The position numbers and the translations under genes were made by a program. From Phycisphaerales bacterium Planc_01 (lineage in GTDB: Bacteria; Planctomycetota; Phycisphaerae; Sedimentisphaerales; Anaerobacaceae): a stretch of 64,000 nucleotides of DNA. The stretch covers positions 186,001 to 250,000 of the forward strand of contig LVBB01000109.1 in NCBI GenBank assembly GCA_001603075.1. Reading direction: 5' to 3'. Positions 17,006 through 26,130 of the stretch are shown here, piece by piece. Every line of letters begins with the position of its first letter. Position 1 is the first letter of the stretch. The notes below the pieces were generated by a model that saw only the letters and a list, made by a program, of their open reading frames with translations, was not told the DNA's origin and ran no database searches.

Positions 17006-19354
17006 GTGAACCAAAGGCCGCCTTTTGCAGTTGTCTTGATCTTGCTGACATTCTCGGCCGTCGGGATATCCCCCGCACGCGATGCCGCCGAATCGCCGGA
17101 CGCTCTCGACCCTCCGACCAGTCCCGGCCGGGTATCCACCGCACTTGCCGAATGGGAGTTCGAGTCGCAGCAAGACCTGCACGCCTGGCAACCCAACGCC
17201 CACCTGGACAAACTGACGATCAGGGATGGTGCGCTGCACGCCCGAGCGATCGACTGGGACCCGTTTCTCCTGTGTCGGGGCATCTCGTTCGAAGCCCGCC
17301 CTCAGCAGTACGTGATCGTCAGGATGCGGGCCGGTCGAGGGGGTATCGGTGAGCTGTTCTGGTCCGGCCAGTTGGAGGGTCCGTACGGAGGACTGACGGA
17401 GGCCAAGAAGCTGCGATTCGGCGTTGCCGGCGCGTACCAATGGCAGGAGATCGTGCTGTTCCCCATGTGGCACACCGAGCGGGCGATCCGTCAACTCCGC
17501 CTGGACCTGTACGAGAACAGCGACTTCGAGATCGACTGGATTCGCATCAGGGAATGGGGCCGGAGCGAGCCATCGCACGGCCTGCCCATATGGGACCTCG
17601 GTGGCGATACGAGCGCGTGGCAGGTCCACCCGAGCGCTTCGGAACTCTTCGCTCCGGCGGCCGAACTGGATGTGAGCGGAAAGACGTGGGTGACCGTTGA
17701 GCTTGCCTCGGACCGCGACGGCCTGGCCGCCGTTCTTTGGGCGTGTGAGGGGGCCCCCGGTCTTCAGACCGAAGAGTTCCCCGTGCGTGGGGACGGTCGA
17801 TCGCACATCTACAACGTGCCAATGGCGGATGTCCGTGCATGGCGTGGCCGCATCGTCGCCTTCGGCATTCGTTCGCCCCAGGACGCCACGATTCGGCCGG
17901 CCCGCATTCAGATCGCCGACGGGCCCTCCGGGCCGGGGGAGCTGGCGGTCGCTTACTTCGGCTTTGAGAACGGCGTCAATCGGGCCGGCCGACCGTGCCG
18001 CCTGCTGGCGCAAGTGATCAACCTCGGCGGCGGCGGACAGGGAATCCGTCAGGTCCATCTCCGTATCCCCGAAGGGCTGCAAGTCCTTTCCGACCCATAT
18101 AGACTGGGACATCCGGGTCTCGAACACGGCGATGTCGCCCGTTTCGTCTGGGAGATCGCTGCGGTACGCCCTGGCACGTACCCGGTCCATCTCTCGTTCA
18201 GCGGGAGGGGACGACTGCCGTCGAAGCAGACGGCGACGCTCACGTTCACCGAGGCTCCGGCGACACCCCGTGTGGCGTACGTCCCTGCGCCCAAGCCGAT
18301 CACAACCGATGTTGACGTGTGCGCGTTTTACTTCCCAGGCTGGGAATCAGACGCCAAGTGGGACTGCATTCGCAAGGTGGCCCCGGGCCGCAAGCCCCTG
18401 CTCGGCTACTACGATGAGTCCAATCCGGAGTGCGTCGACTGGCAGATCAAGTGGGCGGTGGAGAACGGCATCTCGTGCTTCCTCGTGGACTGGTACTGGG
18501 TGCGGGGGCGTCAGCAACTGGCGCATTGGTTCGACGCATATCGCAAGGCGCGATATCGCGATCTCCTGAAGGTCGCCATCATGTGGGCCAATCACAACCC
18601 GCCCGGCACCCATTCAACAGAAGACTGGCTCCAGGTCACAGGTCACTGGATCGAGCGCTACTTCTCCCTTCCCGGCTACTACCAGATCGACGGCAAGCCC
18701 GCCGTCTTCATCTGGGATCCCAAGGCCATCCGCACGGACCTGGGAGGATCGCGTGCCGTGCGCGAGGCCTTCGACAAATCGCAGACATTGGCTCGCCAGG
18801 CCGGTTTCGGCGGAATCACCCTGGTCGCCCTTGGGCACGATTTCTCCGAGAGCCATATCCAGACGCTACGGGAGGAAGGCTATCGCGCCGTGACGACCTA
18901 CCACGAGTGGGGCCCTGGAATCGACGGGCAGGTGGCCCGAAGACTCTTCTCTTATGAAGATGTGGTTCGGCAAAGCCCCGAAGCATGGAAGAGCAAGAAC
19001 GAGGCGGCGAACGGCCTGATGTACTATCCTCTTGTGGACACCGGCTGGGACAGTCGGCCATGGCACGGCCACAAGGCGATGGTCATTGAAGGACGAACCT
19101 CGCCTCTGTTCGAAGCATTGCTTCGCGACGCCCGGACCTTCGGTCGGACCAACGACAAGGACCTTCTGATCCTCGGTCCCGTCAACGAGTGGGGAGAAGG
19201 CAGCTACATCGAGCCGTGTACGGAGTTCGGCTTCGACATGCTCGAAGCGATTCGCAGGACCTTTGCCACGGAGCCGGCCGGTGACTGGCCGGTCAACATC
19301 TCGCCCTCGGACGCAGGGCTCGGTCCTTACGAATTCGATGCACAACAGCCGTAG
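17006..19354 (+). CDS. Secreted WbsX/GH99-like glycosidase
   Basis: A 782-residue exported protein with signal peptide (residues 1-26). Residues ~40-220 and ~220-330 look like carbohydrate-binding beta-sandwich segments (EWEFESQQDLHAWQPNAHLD; IWDLGGDTSAWQVHPSASEL). From ~435 the C-terminal half is the WbsX/GH99-like TIM barrel: AFYFPGWESDAKWD, ENGISCFLVDWYWV, YYQIDGKPAVFIWDP and the signature GPVNEWGEGSYIEP. GTG is chosen as start because AGGAG lies 8-9 bases upstream and the hydrophobic signal follows at once. Related enzymes cleave mannose-containing or other complex glycans; the actual substrate is not predictable. Confidence 0.8.
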   Translation: MNQRPPFAVVLILLTFSAVGISPARDAAESPDALDPPTSPGRVSTALAEWEFESQQDLHAWQPNAHLDKLTIRDGALHARAIDWDPFLLCRGISFEARPQQYVIVRMRAGRGGIGELFWSGQLEGPYGGLTEAKKLRFGVAGAYQWQEIVLFPMWHTERAIRQLRLDLYENSDFEIDWIRIREWGRSEPSHGLPIWDLGGDTSAWQVHPSASELFAPAAELDVSGKTWVTVELASDRDGLAAVLWACEGAPGLQTEEFPVRGDGRSHIYNVPMADVRAWRGRIVAFGIRSPQDATIRPARIQIADGPSGPGELAVAYFGFENGVNRAGRPCRLLAQVINLGGGGQGIRQVHLRIPEGLQVLSDPYRLGHPGLEHGDVARFVWEIAAVRPGTYPVHLSFSGRGRLPSKQTATLTFTEAPATPRVAYVPAPKPITTDVDVCAFYFPGWESDAKWDCIRKVAPGRKPLLGYYDESNPECVDWQIKWAVENGISCFLVDWYWVRGRQQLAHWFDAYRKARYRDLLKVAIMWANHNPPGTHSTEDWLQVTGHWIERYFSLPGYYQIDGKPAVFIWDPKAIRTDLGGSRAVREAFDKSQTLARQAGFGGITLVALGHDFSESHIQTLREEGYRAVTTYHEWGPGIDGQVARRLFSYEDVVRQSPEAWKSKNEAANGLMYYPLVDTGWDSRPWHGHKAMVIEGRTSPLFEALLRDARTFGRTNDKDLLILGPVNEWGEGSYIEPCTEFGFDMLEAIRRTFATEPAGDWPVNISPSDAGLGPYEFDAQQP

Positions 19355-19401
19355 CGGATGCACCTTTCGCGACCAGACCAATCCATCCTGCAACGGGACC
19401 G

Positions 19402-20364
19402 TCAGATGGCTTCGAGCGTTGAGGGAGGTTTCGAACTGATATTGTAGGTCACGCTGACCACGCCGGGCACGTCGCGGTGGATCTGTTCGGCAAGGGTCTG
19501 GAGAATCTCGAACGACAGCCGCGTCGGGGTCGCCGTGCGGGCGTCGACGCTGTCCCAGCAGCGCACCTCGATCTGAAAGCCGAAATCGCGTTTGCCGTCC
19601 CGCATTCCGGTGACGCGATCTTCGTGCAAGATCGCCATGTACTGAAATGCTCCTGTGCCTTTCAGCAAGCGTTCGACGACAGTGGTCGCTCCGCGCACGG
19701 TCGCAATGCGTTGCGGCGTCACCTCGCCGATCACCCGAGCCGCCAGCGCCGGTCCGGGGAACGGAATGCGATCGAACAGTTCACTCTGAAGCCCCAGCGC
19801 CTTGCCGACCTTGCGGACACCGTCTTTGCGGAGTTGGATCAGCGGCTCGATGATACGATAGCCGAAGGCCTCCTGTGGATCGATTCCCAGTTGCTCAAAG
19901 ACGTTGTGCTGCCGCTTGATTCCCGCGACGGTCTCGTCGATGTCGGTCAGGATCGTGCCCTGCAACAGACACTTGGCTCGGCTTTCCCGGACGAGGCGTC
20001 CAAACACGTTGCGATAGAACGTCTGGGTGATCGCCTCGCGCTTTTCCTCCGGGTCGGTCACTCCCTTGAGCGCCGCGAAGAACTCCTCGCGTGCGTCGAC
20101 CACTTCCACGGTCACGCCGAGAGCGCGGAAGAAGTTGACGACCTGCTCGGCCTCGCCCTCCCGCATCAGGCCATTTTCGATGAAGACGGTCCTCAGACGC
20201 TCGCCCAGGGCCCGATGTCCAAGCATCGTGACGGCCGACGAATCGACTCCTCCCGACAGCGCGTTGATCGCCGTTTCACTTCCGACCGCCTTCTGGATCT
20301 CTGCGACTTTGTCCGCAATGAATTGTTTGGTGTCAAGCGTCTGTGCGGGAATCTCTGTAGTCAC
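19402..20364 (-). CDS. GMP synthase ATP-pyrophosphatase subunit, no GATase domain
   Basis: A 320-residue protein homologous to the C-terminal two thirds of GuaA. The N-type ATP-pyrophosphatase P-loop SGGVDSSAVT is near residues 37-46. KCLLQGTILTDIDET and IPFPGPALAARVIGEV follow, and then the dimerisation domain (FDFxxEVR-like FGFQIEVRCW). The N-terminal glutamine amidotransferase domain of bacterial GuaA is missing, so the protein resembles the archaeal GuaAb subunit. It would need a separate GATase partner or free ammonia to aminate XMP. GTG start with AGGAGAAG upstream. It converges with the WbsX-like gene. It could supplement a full GuaA encoded elsewhere. Confidence 0.8.
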   Translation of the reverse strand: MTTEIPAQTLDTKQFIADKVAEIQKAVGSETAINALSGGVDSSAVTMLGHRALGERLRTVFIENGLMREGEAEQVVNFFRALGVTVEVVDAREEFFAALKGVTDPEEKREAITQTFYRNVFGRLVRESRAKCLLQGTILTDIDETVAGIKRQHNVFEQLGIDPQEAFGYRIIEPLIQLRKDGVRKVGKALGLQSELFDRIPFPGPALAARVIGEVTPQRIATVRGATTVVERLLKGTGAFQYMAILHEDRVTGMRDGKRDFGFQIEVRCWDSVDARTATPTRLSFEILQTLAEQIHRDVPGVVSVTYNISSKPPSTLEAI

Positions 20365-20551
20365 GTAGTCTTCTCCTCAATGTCTTAGGGCTGGACTTCT
20401 GCCGAGCAGCGTACGTTTCTGAGGCACCGCGCCCCGAACGAGCCCGGGCACTCCGAACGAACCTCTGCCGAGTCCGTCGCATGGTACCGCCCAAGGAGCG
20501 GCCGGGCAAGCGGTGTCTTCGTGGTATTTCGGCCCAAGCTCTGTGAGACCG

Positions 20552-21910
20552 TCAGAGATACTGGCGGGGGAACGTCCACGGCGCCCGGTATTGCGGGATG
20601 GCCCGGCGGGCGGCCTCGTCGTCGAGGATCTTCTCCGTCGTCGGGTCGAAGCGGATGGCCCGGCCCAATCGCATCGAGAGATTGGCCAGACAGATCGGCA
20701 CGTCGATCCTGCAGTGATAGTCGGCGTTGCAGCTCGGCTGCTTGCGGCTGCGGATGCAGTCGAGCCACTCGTGCTCGTGACCGGGCGAGGACGGAATCGA
20801 CTTCTCCGGCGGCTGGGCGTCCGCCAGCATGTCCCCTTCCGGGACGATCTCGTGCCGGCCGTAGTCGGAGTACAGCGTACCGTTGAGCCCGTGGAAGTAG
20901 ATGCCCAGCCTTCGAGCGGGGCTGCCGCGACCGAAGTCGAAGGCAAAGCTGTTGACCAGCGACATCATCCAGGTCATCGTAAAGTTCGGGTATTGCCACA
21001 CGATCTCCTGGACGTCGGGGGCGTCGCCGACGTCGCGAACGACGTAACGACCACCGGAGCAGTACGTGCTCTGCGGGTAGCCCAGTTCCAGCGCCCAGAT
21101 CGGCAGATCGATGATGTGCGGCGCCATGCCGGGGGTCCAGCCGCCACTGTAGGCCATGAAGGAGCAGTTGTAGTAGGCGTCTCTGACGATCAGCGGGTTG
21201 AACGGCTGCATCGGGCCGGGACCGACCCACTGGTCCCAGTCGATCTCGGCCGGCGGAGCGCTGTTGGGCGTATCGCCGACGCCGTTGGGGCCCTGGTTCA
21301 TCACGTTGAACGTCCGGGCGACGCTGATCGGTCCGAGCTTGCCCGAGCGAATGAACTCCACGACGCGCCGGTAGTTCTCCGAGGCGTGAATCTGCGTGCC
21401 GACCTGGCAGATCCGCCGATGGCGGCGCACGGCGTTGCGGACGGCGAAGCTCTCGCCGACGTGAAGGGTCATGGGCTTCTGCAGGTAGAGGTCCTTGCCG
21501 GCCTCGCAGGCGTCGACCGCCATGCGGCAGTGCCAGTGGGGCGGCGATGCGATGATGACGGCGTCGATGTCTCTGGCCTGCAACATCTCACGATAGTCGT
21601 GGTATGGCCTGGCAGTGCCCTGGTGCTGAGCCACCACGGCATCGCGCCGGGGCTTCCACACGTCACACGCGCCGGTGACGACCACATCGGCTCGGCCGGC
21701 GCACGCATCCAGATTGGCCCGACCCATGCCGCCGCAACCGATCAGGCCCAGACCGATCCGATCGTTGGCGCCGCCTTGACCCGCCTGGCCCAGGGCACTG
21801 GCGGGAACGTAGTAGGGAACCGCTATGCCGGCCAGACCGGCCGTGGTGGCCTGGCGAATGAAGCGGCGTCGTGACACATGCCGGGTCGTGGACATTCTCA
21901 TCTTCTCCAT
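20552..21910 (-). CDS. Tat-exported Gfo/Idh/MocA oxidoreductase (copy 2)
   Basis: A 452-residue member of the Gfo/Idh/MocA superfamily with twin-arginine signal VSRRRFIRQA. The Rossmann segment is IGLGLIGCGGMGRANLD. The family motif EKP is changed to YLQKPMTLH, with Gln in place of Glu but the catalytic-type Lys kept. The C-terminal domain ends in the planctomycete-type HEWLDCIRSRKQPSCNADYH segment. Alternative starts lie at 21964, 21901 and 21895; 21910 and 21895 both have purine-rich sites at reasonable distance. A prepilin-like gene lies directly upstream (67 bases), possibly in the same transcript. Confidence 0.82.
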   Translation of the reverse strand: MEKMRMSTTRHVSRRRFIRQATTAGLAGIAVPYYVPASALGQAGQGGANDRIGLGLIGCGGMGRANLDACAGRADVVVTGACDVWKPRRDAVVAQHQGTARPYHDYREMLQARDIDAVIIASPPHWHCRMAVDACEAGKDLYLQKPMTLHVGESFAVRNAVRRHRRICQVGTQIHASENYRRVVEFIRSGKLGPISVARTFNVMNQGPNGVGDTPNSAPPAEIDWDQWVGPGPMQPFNPLIVRDAYYNCSFMAYSGGWTPGMAPHIIDLPIWALELGYPQSTYCSGGRYVVRDVGDAPDVQEIVWQYPNFTMTWMMSLVNSFAFDFGRGSPARRLGIYFHGLNGTLYSDYGRHEIVPEGDMLADAQPPEKSIPSSPGHEHEWLDCIRSRKQPSCNADYHCRIDVPICLANLSMRLGRAIRFDPTTEKILDDEAARRAIPQYRAPWTFPRQYL

Positions 21911-21976
21911 ACCTTGGATTTCCTTTTTCTCTTCACAGGCGAATACACACAAAGCCTCTCTCACGCACGCGCCGAC

Positions 21977-22801
21977 CTACCATGCGGTCATCCAGCGAAG
22001 GTCGTCCCCGACATCCACCGGCTGCGACTGCCGATTCCACTTGAGCGTCCACAAATCTTCCGCTCGCACGTACCGGACGCTCGCATCACCGAAGCAGATG
22101 TTGAGGCCGGCCCTGTGGCGTCTCATGGCATAGCATACCATGCGCGACCAGTTGCCGATATGGAACATCTGCTCCTCGGTCGCCACGCCGGCCGGTACGG
22201 GGTCGCCGGAGTCGGGCCAGGCGTTGTTCCACCGCGCATCACCGATGAAAGGGACGTCCTTGATGCCCTTGACGTCGATGGCCGCCCACGTCTGGTCTGT
22301 CTGAAGCCGGTTGCCGCCGGCGTCCATCGAATTGCGGAGCCACGAATTCTCGCCGAAGCTGCCGATGCCCCAGTCGGTGTCGGCCATCCATTCGGCCTGC
22401 GCCACGTCAATCTGCCAGGCATGGCGCGTATACCCGAAGAAGCTCTGGGCCTGAGCGCCGGTCGGATTCCCCGTGGCGACCTGGGTGGCCGACGGACAGG
22501 TCCGCATCTTGTTGATGTCGGCGTAGTAGGGTCGCAGCGAGTCCATGTACGTAGTCTGGTGGGTACCCCCGATGAACACCGGAAGCTTCGACTCGTGGTC
22601 CTGGGCGTACAGATGATAACACAGCCCCCACTGCTTCAACGCCGCCATGCAGACCGTGCCTCGCACCTGTTTGCGGGCCATGTTCAACGTCGGGATCAGG
22701 ATTGCCATGAGCAGGGCGATGATGGCGATGACCACAAGCAGCTCGATCAACGTGAATCCTTCGCGGCATTCCGTCCCGCTTGGATAGGGAGCCTTGGCCA
22801 T
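21977..22801 (-). CDS. Prepilin-like protein (type IV pilin N-terminus)
   Basis: A 274-residue protein with a class III signal: short basic leader, cleavage site G-FTLIELLVVIAIIALLMAILIP, and a single hydrophobic helix near residues 15-37. The rest is a globular exported domain ending in CFGDASVRYVRAEDLW, resembling the DGSVR-type tail found in the very numerous pseudopilin-like proteins of Planctomycetota. AGGAGG lies 6-7 bases before the ATG at 22801, which fixes the start. It probably forms part of a pseudopilus or is surface-anchored by the pilin helix. Which secretion apparatus uses it cannot be told. Confidence 0.85.
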   Translation of the reverse strand: MAKAPYPSGTECREGFTLIELLVVIAIIALLMAILIPTLNMARKQVRGTVCMAALKQWGLCYHLYAQDHESKLPVFIGGTHQTTYMDSLRPYYADINKMRTCPSATQVATGNPTGAQAQSFFGYTRHAWQIDVAQAEWMADTDWGIGSFGENSWLRNSMDAGGNRLQTDQTWAAIDVKGIKDVPFIGDARWNNAWPDSGDPVPAGVATEEQMFHIGNWSRMVCYAMRRHRAGLNICFGDASVRYVRAEDLWTLKWNRQSQPVDVGDDLRWMTAW

Positions 22802-23005
22802 GAGGACCTCCTGATCAAATGCTGCACCGGAAACACTCTTCACGTCGAATATGACATGCGTCAGATGCTCTGATTCTATCCCACGCATCGCAATCGCGGC
22901 GTTCGATATCGTCCGGGAGAATTTCCAACAGCCGCCCAACGGGTCCGGAGTCGAGATGGCGTTTGTCTGCCACCACTTCCCCTTTCGACCTGGAAGCGGC
23001 GGTTC

Positions 23006-23905
23006 TCATGATTCGAATGCCTCGCGGAGGGCCGTCGTTCGATACATTCGCGGCGTTACACCCGTGACTCTCCGAAACGTCGTCGCAAAATACTGGCTGG
23101 AAGAATACCCCAGGGCATGGGCGATGGCCGTCACGCTCAGGGCCGGATCGCGCAGAAGCGCCTTGGCCCGGTGCATGCGCTGCTGCGTCAGGTACTCGCC
23201 GGGGGTGACATGAACCTCCTGCGAGAAGCGCCGATAGAACGACGTGGTGCTCAGGCCCACGGCTTCGGCGATCTCATCCATCCTGAAGCACTCCTCCAGC
23301 CGCCGGTCGATCAATTCGAGAGCCTGCCGAATGGGCTTGGAGCATTGCACGCCGACAGTGTTGCGACGTCGGTACAGATCCTGCCCACGAACGACCGCCA
23401 CCAGCAGATCAATCATCGCGGTGCGCACGAGGATGGCGCTGTGCTCGGAGACCTCGCGGTGCTCGTCGATAAGTCTCTTGAACAGCACCGGCGTCTGGGC
23501 CGTTGCGGGAAAACAGCGATGCTCGATCCGGACGAATCGATCGGCCAACGATGCGGTCTCATCGCGGGACAGGCCGGGCAGGTTGCCCTCGGCGGGAAAC
23601 TCCACCTGGACCCAGAACAACTCGCAGGGGTTCATGATGTCGTGGAGGCCGCCGTGCTTCTCGCCGGGAAAGGTGATGAACACGCAGCCCGGCCCCACCT
23701 CGAAGAGGCTCTCTCCCACCCACCAGTCCACTGTGCCATGGGCGATGTAGCAGATTTCATAGGCCCGCTCGTGGACATGGGCGGGGAGATTCTCGACGTC
23801 GTGCACCGGCTCGGGGAACACCGCCCAGCCCACCTGGCAAAGGCAGGGGCTCAAACAGAAAGCCTTGTCGATCTTCAGTCGCAGGACACCTGGGGGCGAG
23901 CCCAT
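23006..23905 (-). CDS. AraC-family transcriptional regulator
   Basis: A 299-residue regulator. Residues ~25-110 form a cupin-like sensor domain (LPAHVHERAYEICYIAHG). Residues ~195-295 carry two helix-turn-helix motifs (FRMDEIAEAVGLSTTSFYRR and LSVTAIAHALGYSSSQYFAT), ending in the AraC signature FRRVTGVTPRMYR. GAGG lies 5 bases before the ATG. It is the last gene of a minus-strand group (UROD-like, PmoA-like, MocA, AraC), so it likely controls that group or the prepilin/oxidoreductase pair downstream in response to a sugar-type ligand. The ligand is unknown. Confidence 0.88.
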   Translation of the reverse strand: MGSPPGVLRLKIDKAFCLSPCLCQVGWAVFPEPVHDVENLPAHVHERAYEICYIAHGTVDWWVGESLFEVGPGCVFITFPGEKHGGLHDIMNPCELFWVQVEFPAEGNLPGLSRDETASLADRFVRIEHRCFPATAQTPVLFKRLIDEHREVSEHSAILVRTAMIDLLVAVVRGQDLYRRRNTVGVQCSKPIRQALELIDRRLEECFRMDEIAEAVGLSTTSFYRRFSQEVHVTPGEYLTQQRMHRAKALLRDPALSVTAIAHALGYSSSQYFATTFRRVTGVTPRMYRTTALREAFES

Positions 23906-23998
23906 GAGAGCCTCATCTTCTTCTTCCTGATGCGCGGCCTGCAGGACGACACGAGCCCCGCAACAATAGAAGACCCTAACAGGCCGACATCGTCTTCG

Positions 23999-25099
23999 TC
24001 AAGAACCACTCCGCAGGGGCAGGGACACCGGACGGCGGCTCCGATAGCACTGCTGGGCGGCAAAGACCACCTCGTGGGTCTTGACGGCGTCGTCGAGGTT
24101 GCAGTGGGATTCCACGTCGTCTTGCAGGCACTGGACAAAGTGATCGATCTGGCCCTGGAACGGGTGGTGGGATACGTCGCTGGAGTCCGGGCAGATGGTG
24201 GGGATCTCGATCCAGTCTTTCTGTCCGGGGAAGGCGGCCGACCAGAGGCGGTTGTTCCTGATCGAGCCGCGATCGCCGAAGACCTCGATGGGAAAGGTGT
24301 ACGGCTGGACACACTCGAAGTTGACCGAGACCTTGCCGAGGGTCCCGTCGGCGAAGCGCACAAGGGCCATCTCTAAGCCGTCGTACTCCATCGGCGCATA
24401 CTCCTGCCACGTGTTGGTTATGGGATTGTACTGACGGGTCTTGCCCTTGCGCCGACCTCCCGCACAGGCGAAGACCTCGACCGGATCGGCGGCCTCGAAC
24501 TCGCCGGGGGCCGCGAACCAGCGCAGGGCATCGATGGCATGACAACCCGCCACGGCCATTGCACTGACGGCGGTCGCCTTCTTGCGGCCGTCTTCCCAGC
24601 CGCCCCACCAGGCGCCGTTGTACGACTGGTAATCCGTCTCGACGCAATAGACCTGCCCCAGGGCGCCGTCGGCGATGAGCCGCTTGATCGTCTGAAAGAG
24701 CGGATTCCAACGGAGCACGAAGCTGACAACGGTCTTGACGCCCGCCTTCCGCACTGCGTCCTGCATCGCGTACAACTCTTCAAGCGAGTTGCCTGCGGGC
24801 TTCTCGATCACGATGTGCTTGCCGGCCGCCGCCGCGGCCAGGACATTCTCGCAGTGTACGTGCTGAGGGGTGCACACGCAGACGATGTCCACACCATCGT
24901 GTCGCAGGGCGGCGTCCAGACTGTCGTAGCAGGCGGCCCCACTGAGGCCGTATTGATCGGCCAGACGCTGTGCGCTGGCCAGGCGCCGACTGGAGATGGC
25001 CACCACATCGGCGTGAGGGTTGTTCAGGAAGGCATGGACGTGCTGGGTCGCCACCCAACCCGCTCCATGCACCAGGACACCATAGCGTCGCATCGTCAT
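23999..25099 (-). CDS. Gfo/Idh/MocA oxidoreductase, cytoplasmic (copy 3)
   Basis: A 366-residue Gfo/Idh/MocA-superfamily dehydrogenase without a signal peptide. The Rossmann fold starts at YGVLVHGAGWVATQHVHAF, and the motif VIEKPAGNS (intact EKP) is near residues 94-102. The C-terminal domain contains AGCHAIDALRWFA with the conserved Asp. The true start is 25099 (MTMRRYG): GGGAG lies 9 bases upstream and the ATG overlaps the upstream stop codon (ATGA), indicating translational coupling to the PmoA-like gene. Being cytoplasmic, it may act on the sugar imported after the exported enzymes of the region have worked. Confidence 0.87.
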   Translation of the reverse strand: MTMRRYGVLVHGAGWVATQHVHAFLNNPHADVVAISSRRLASAQRLADQYGLSGAACYDSLDAALRHDGVDIVCVCTPQHVHCENVLAAAAAGKHIVIEKPAGNSLEELYAMQDAVRKAGVKTVVSFVLRWNPLFQTIKRLIADGALGQVYCVETDYQSYNGAWWGGWEDGRKKATAVSAMAVAGCHAIDALRWFAAPGEFEAADPVEVFACAGGRRKGKTRQYNPITNTWQEYAPMEYDGLEMALVRFADGTLGKVSVNFECVQPYTFPIEVFGDRGSIRNNRLWSAAFPGQKDWIEIPTICPDSSDVSHHPFQGQIDHFVQCLQDDVESHCNLDDAVKTHEVVFAAQQCYRSRRPVSLPLRSGS

Positions 25100-26100
25100 G
25101 GTCGCATTCTCCCACTCGCTGCGTCCGGGGCGCTGTTGAAGAGGTCCCATTGCCTTGTGTACATCGCTTCGCTCGTCTGGCCGCCCGGCCGAATCCACAG
25201 CCGGTATCGGAGGGTGAGCGTCTTGCCTTTCGTCAGCACATAGCGCGTGCCTCGGGCGGGAAACGTGGGTTGGAACCACGGCAGATCGGGATACTCGATG
25301 TAGTCGCCGGGGTAGTCGGGATTGCCGGCCTTCTCGAACACGGCCATACCGACGGACCGATTCCCCCCTTGGCGGGCGCCGAGGCTGTCCGACCATGCCC
25401 GACGCGGGTCGGCCCCGGCTTGATCGGCATGGTGGACCAGTCGCATCTGCTGAATCGGCGATAGACGGATGTTGAGCCCACCATAGGCATCCGTGCCGCG
25501 GCGCGCCAGCGCCACATCGTCGGCCAGGGCCTCGAAGTGAAAGGCCAGATCGATGTGCCGGCCTTCCGCTCCTGCCCGATGCACGCAGATGACAGCCACC
25601 TCGCGCACGATGGGCGTCTGGTCCTCCCACAGCCACAGGCTCTCGGCCTCGATCCGGGCATACTCGGCGCCGCTGCGGAGTTTAACGTTGGCCGTCGGAC
25701 GGGCGATGACGGTCTGAAGGGCGTGAAGATCGCCCCGTTGTCCGCGCCAGTCCACCTCGGGCCACGCCCAGTAGATGCCCCGGTGATGGGGATGATCGAC
25801 CGACCAATCCTGCGTCAGCACCTCGCCGTCCGGACCGTACAGGGGGTGGATGTAGTTGCTCCGGGCCCTGGCATAGCGGCGATTGCCTTCGGCGATCGAC
25901 TCGACATAACCCGCCGGAGGCTGAACCGTCAGGTAGTTGTACTGCAGGACGGGCCTACCGCCCTCCGTGACGACGACTTGGCCCGTGTGCGGGTCTCTGG
26001 CCGCCTGAACGAGCGGTGCGTCGGCGTCCCCAGCCACAGCAACAGGCGACAGACCATAGACAACGAAAGCACCGAAGAGAACTGCTCTGATGAGGAACAT
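25096..26100 (-). CDS. Exported PmoA-like protein (DUF6807 type)
   Basis: A 334-residue exported protein with signal peptide (residues 1-23). It shows the DUF6807/PmoA-like signature DWSVDHPHHRGIYWAWPEV near residues 97-115, with paired histidines, and a beta-sandwich-like remainder. Despite the Pfam nickname, such proteins in Planctomycetota and Bacteroidota occur in carbohydrate loci and have no demonstrated link to methane oxidation. ATG at 26100 is chosen over an in-frame TTG at 26118. The stop codon overlaps the start of the MocA gene. Role unknown; sugar binding or modification is an inference from context. Confidence 0.65.
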   Translation of the reverse strand: MFLIRAVLFGAFVVYGLSPVAVAGDADAPLVQAARDPHTGQVVVTEGGRPVLQYNYLTVQPPAGYVESIAEGNRRYARARSNYIHPLYGPDGEVLTQDWSVDHPHHRGIYWAWPEVDWRGQRGDLHALQTVIARPTANVKLRSGAEYARIEAESLWLWEDQTPIVREVAVICVHRAGAEGRHIDLAFHFEALADDVALARRGTDAYGGLNIRLSPIQQMRLVHHADQAGADPRRAWSDSLGARQGGNRSVGMAVFEKAGNPDYPGDYIEYPDLPWFQPTFPARGTRYVLTKGKTLTLRYRLWIRPGGQTSEAMYTRQWDLFNSAPDAASGRMRP

Positions 26101-26130
26101 AGTATCTGCGTCTCCCAAATGTGGTATTGT

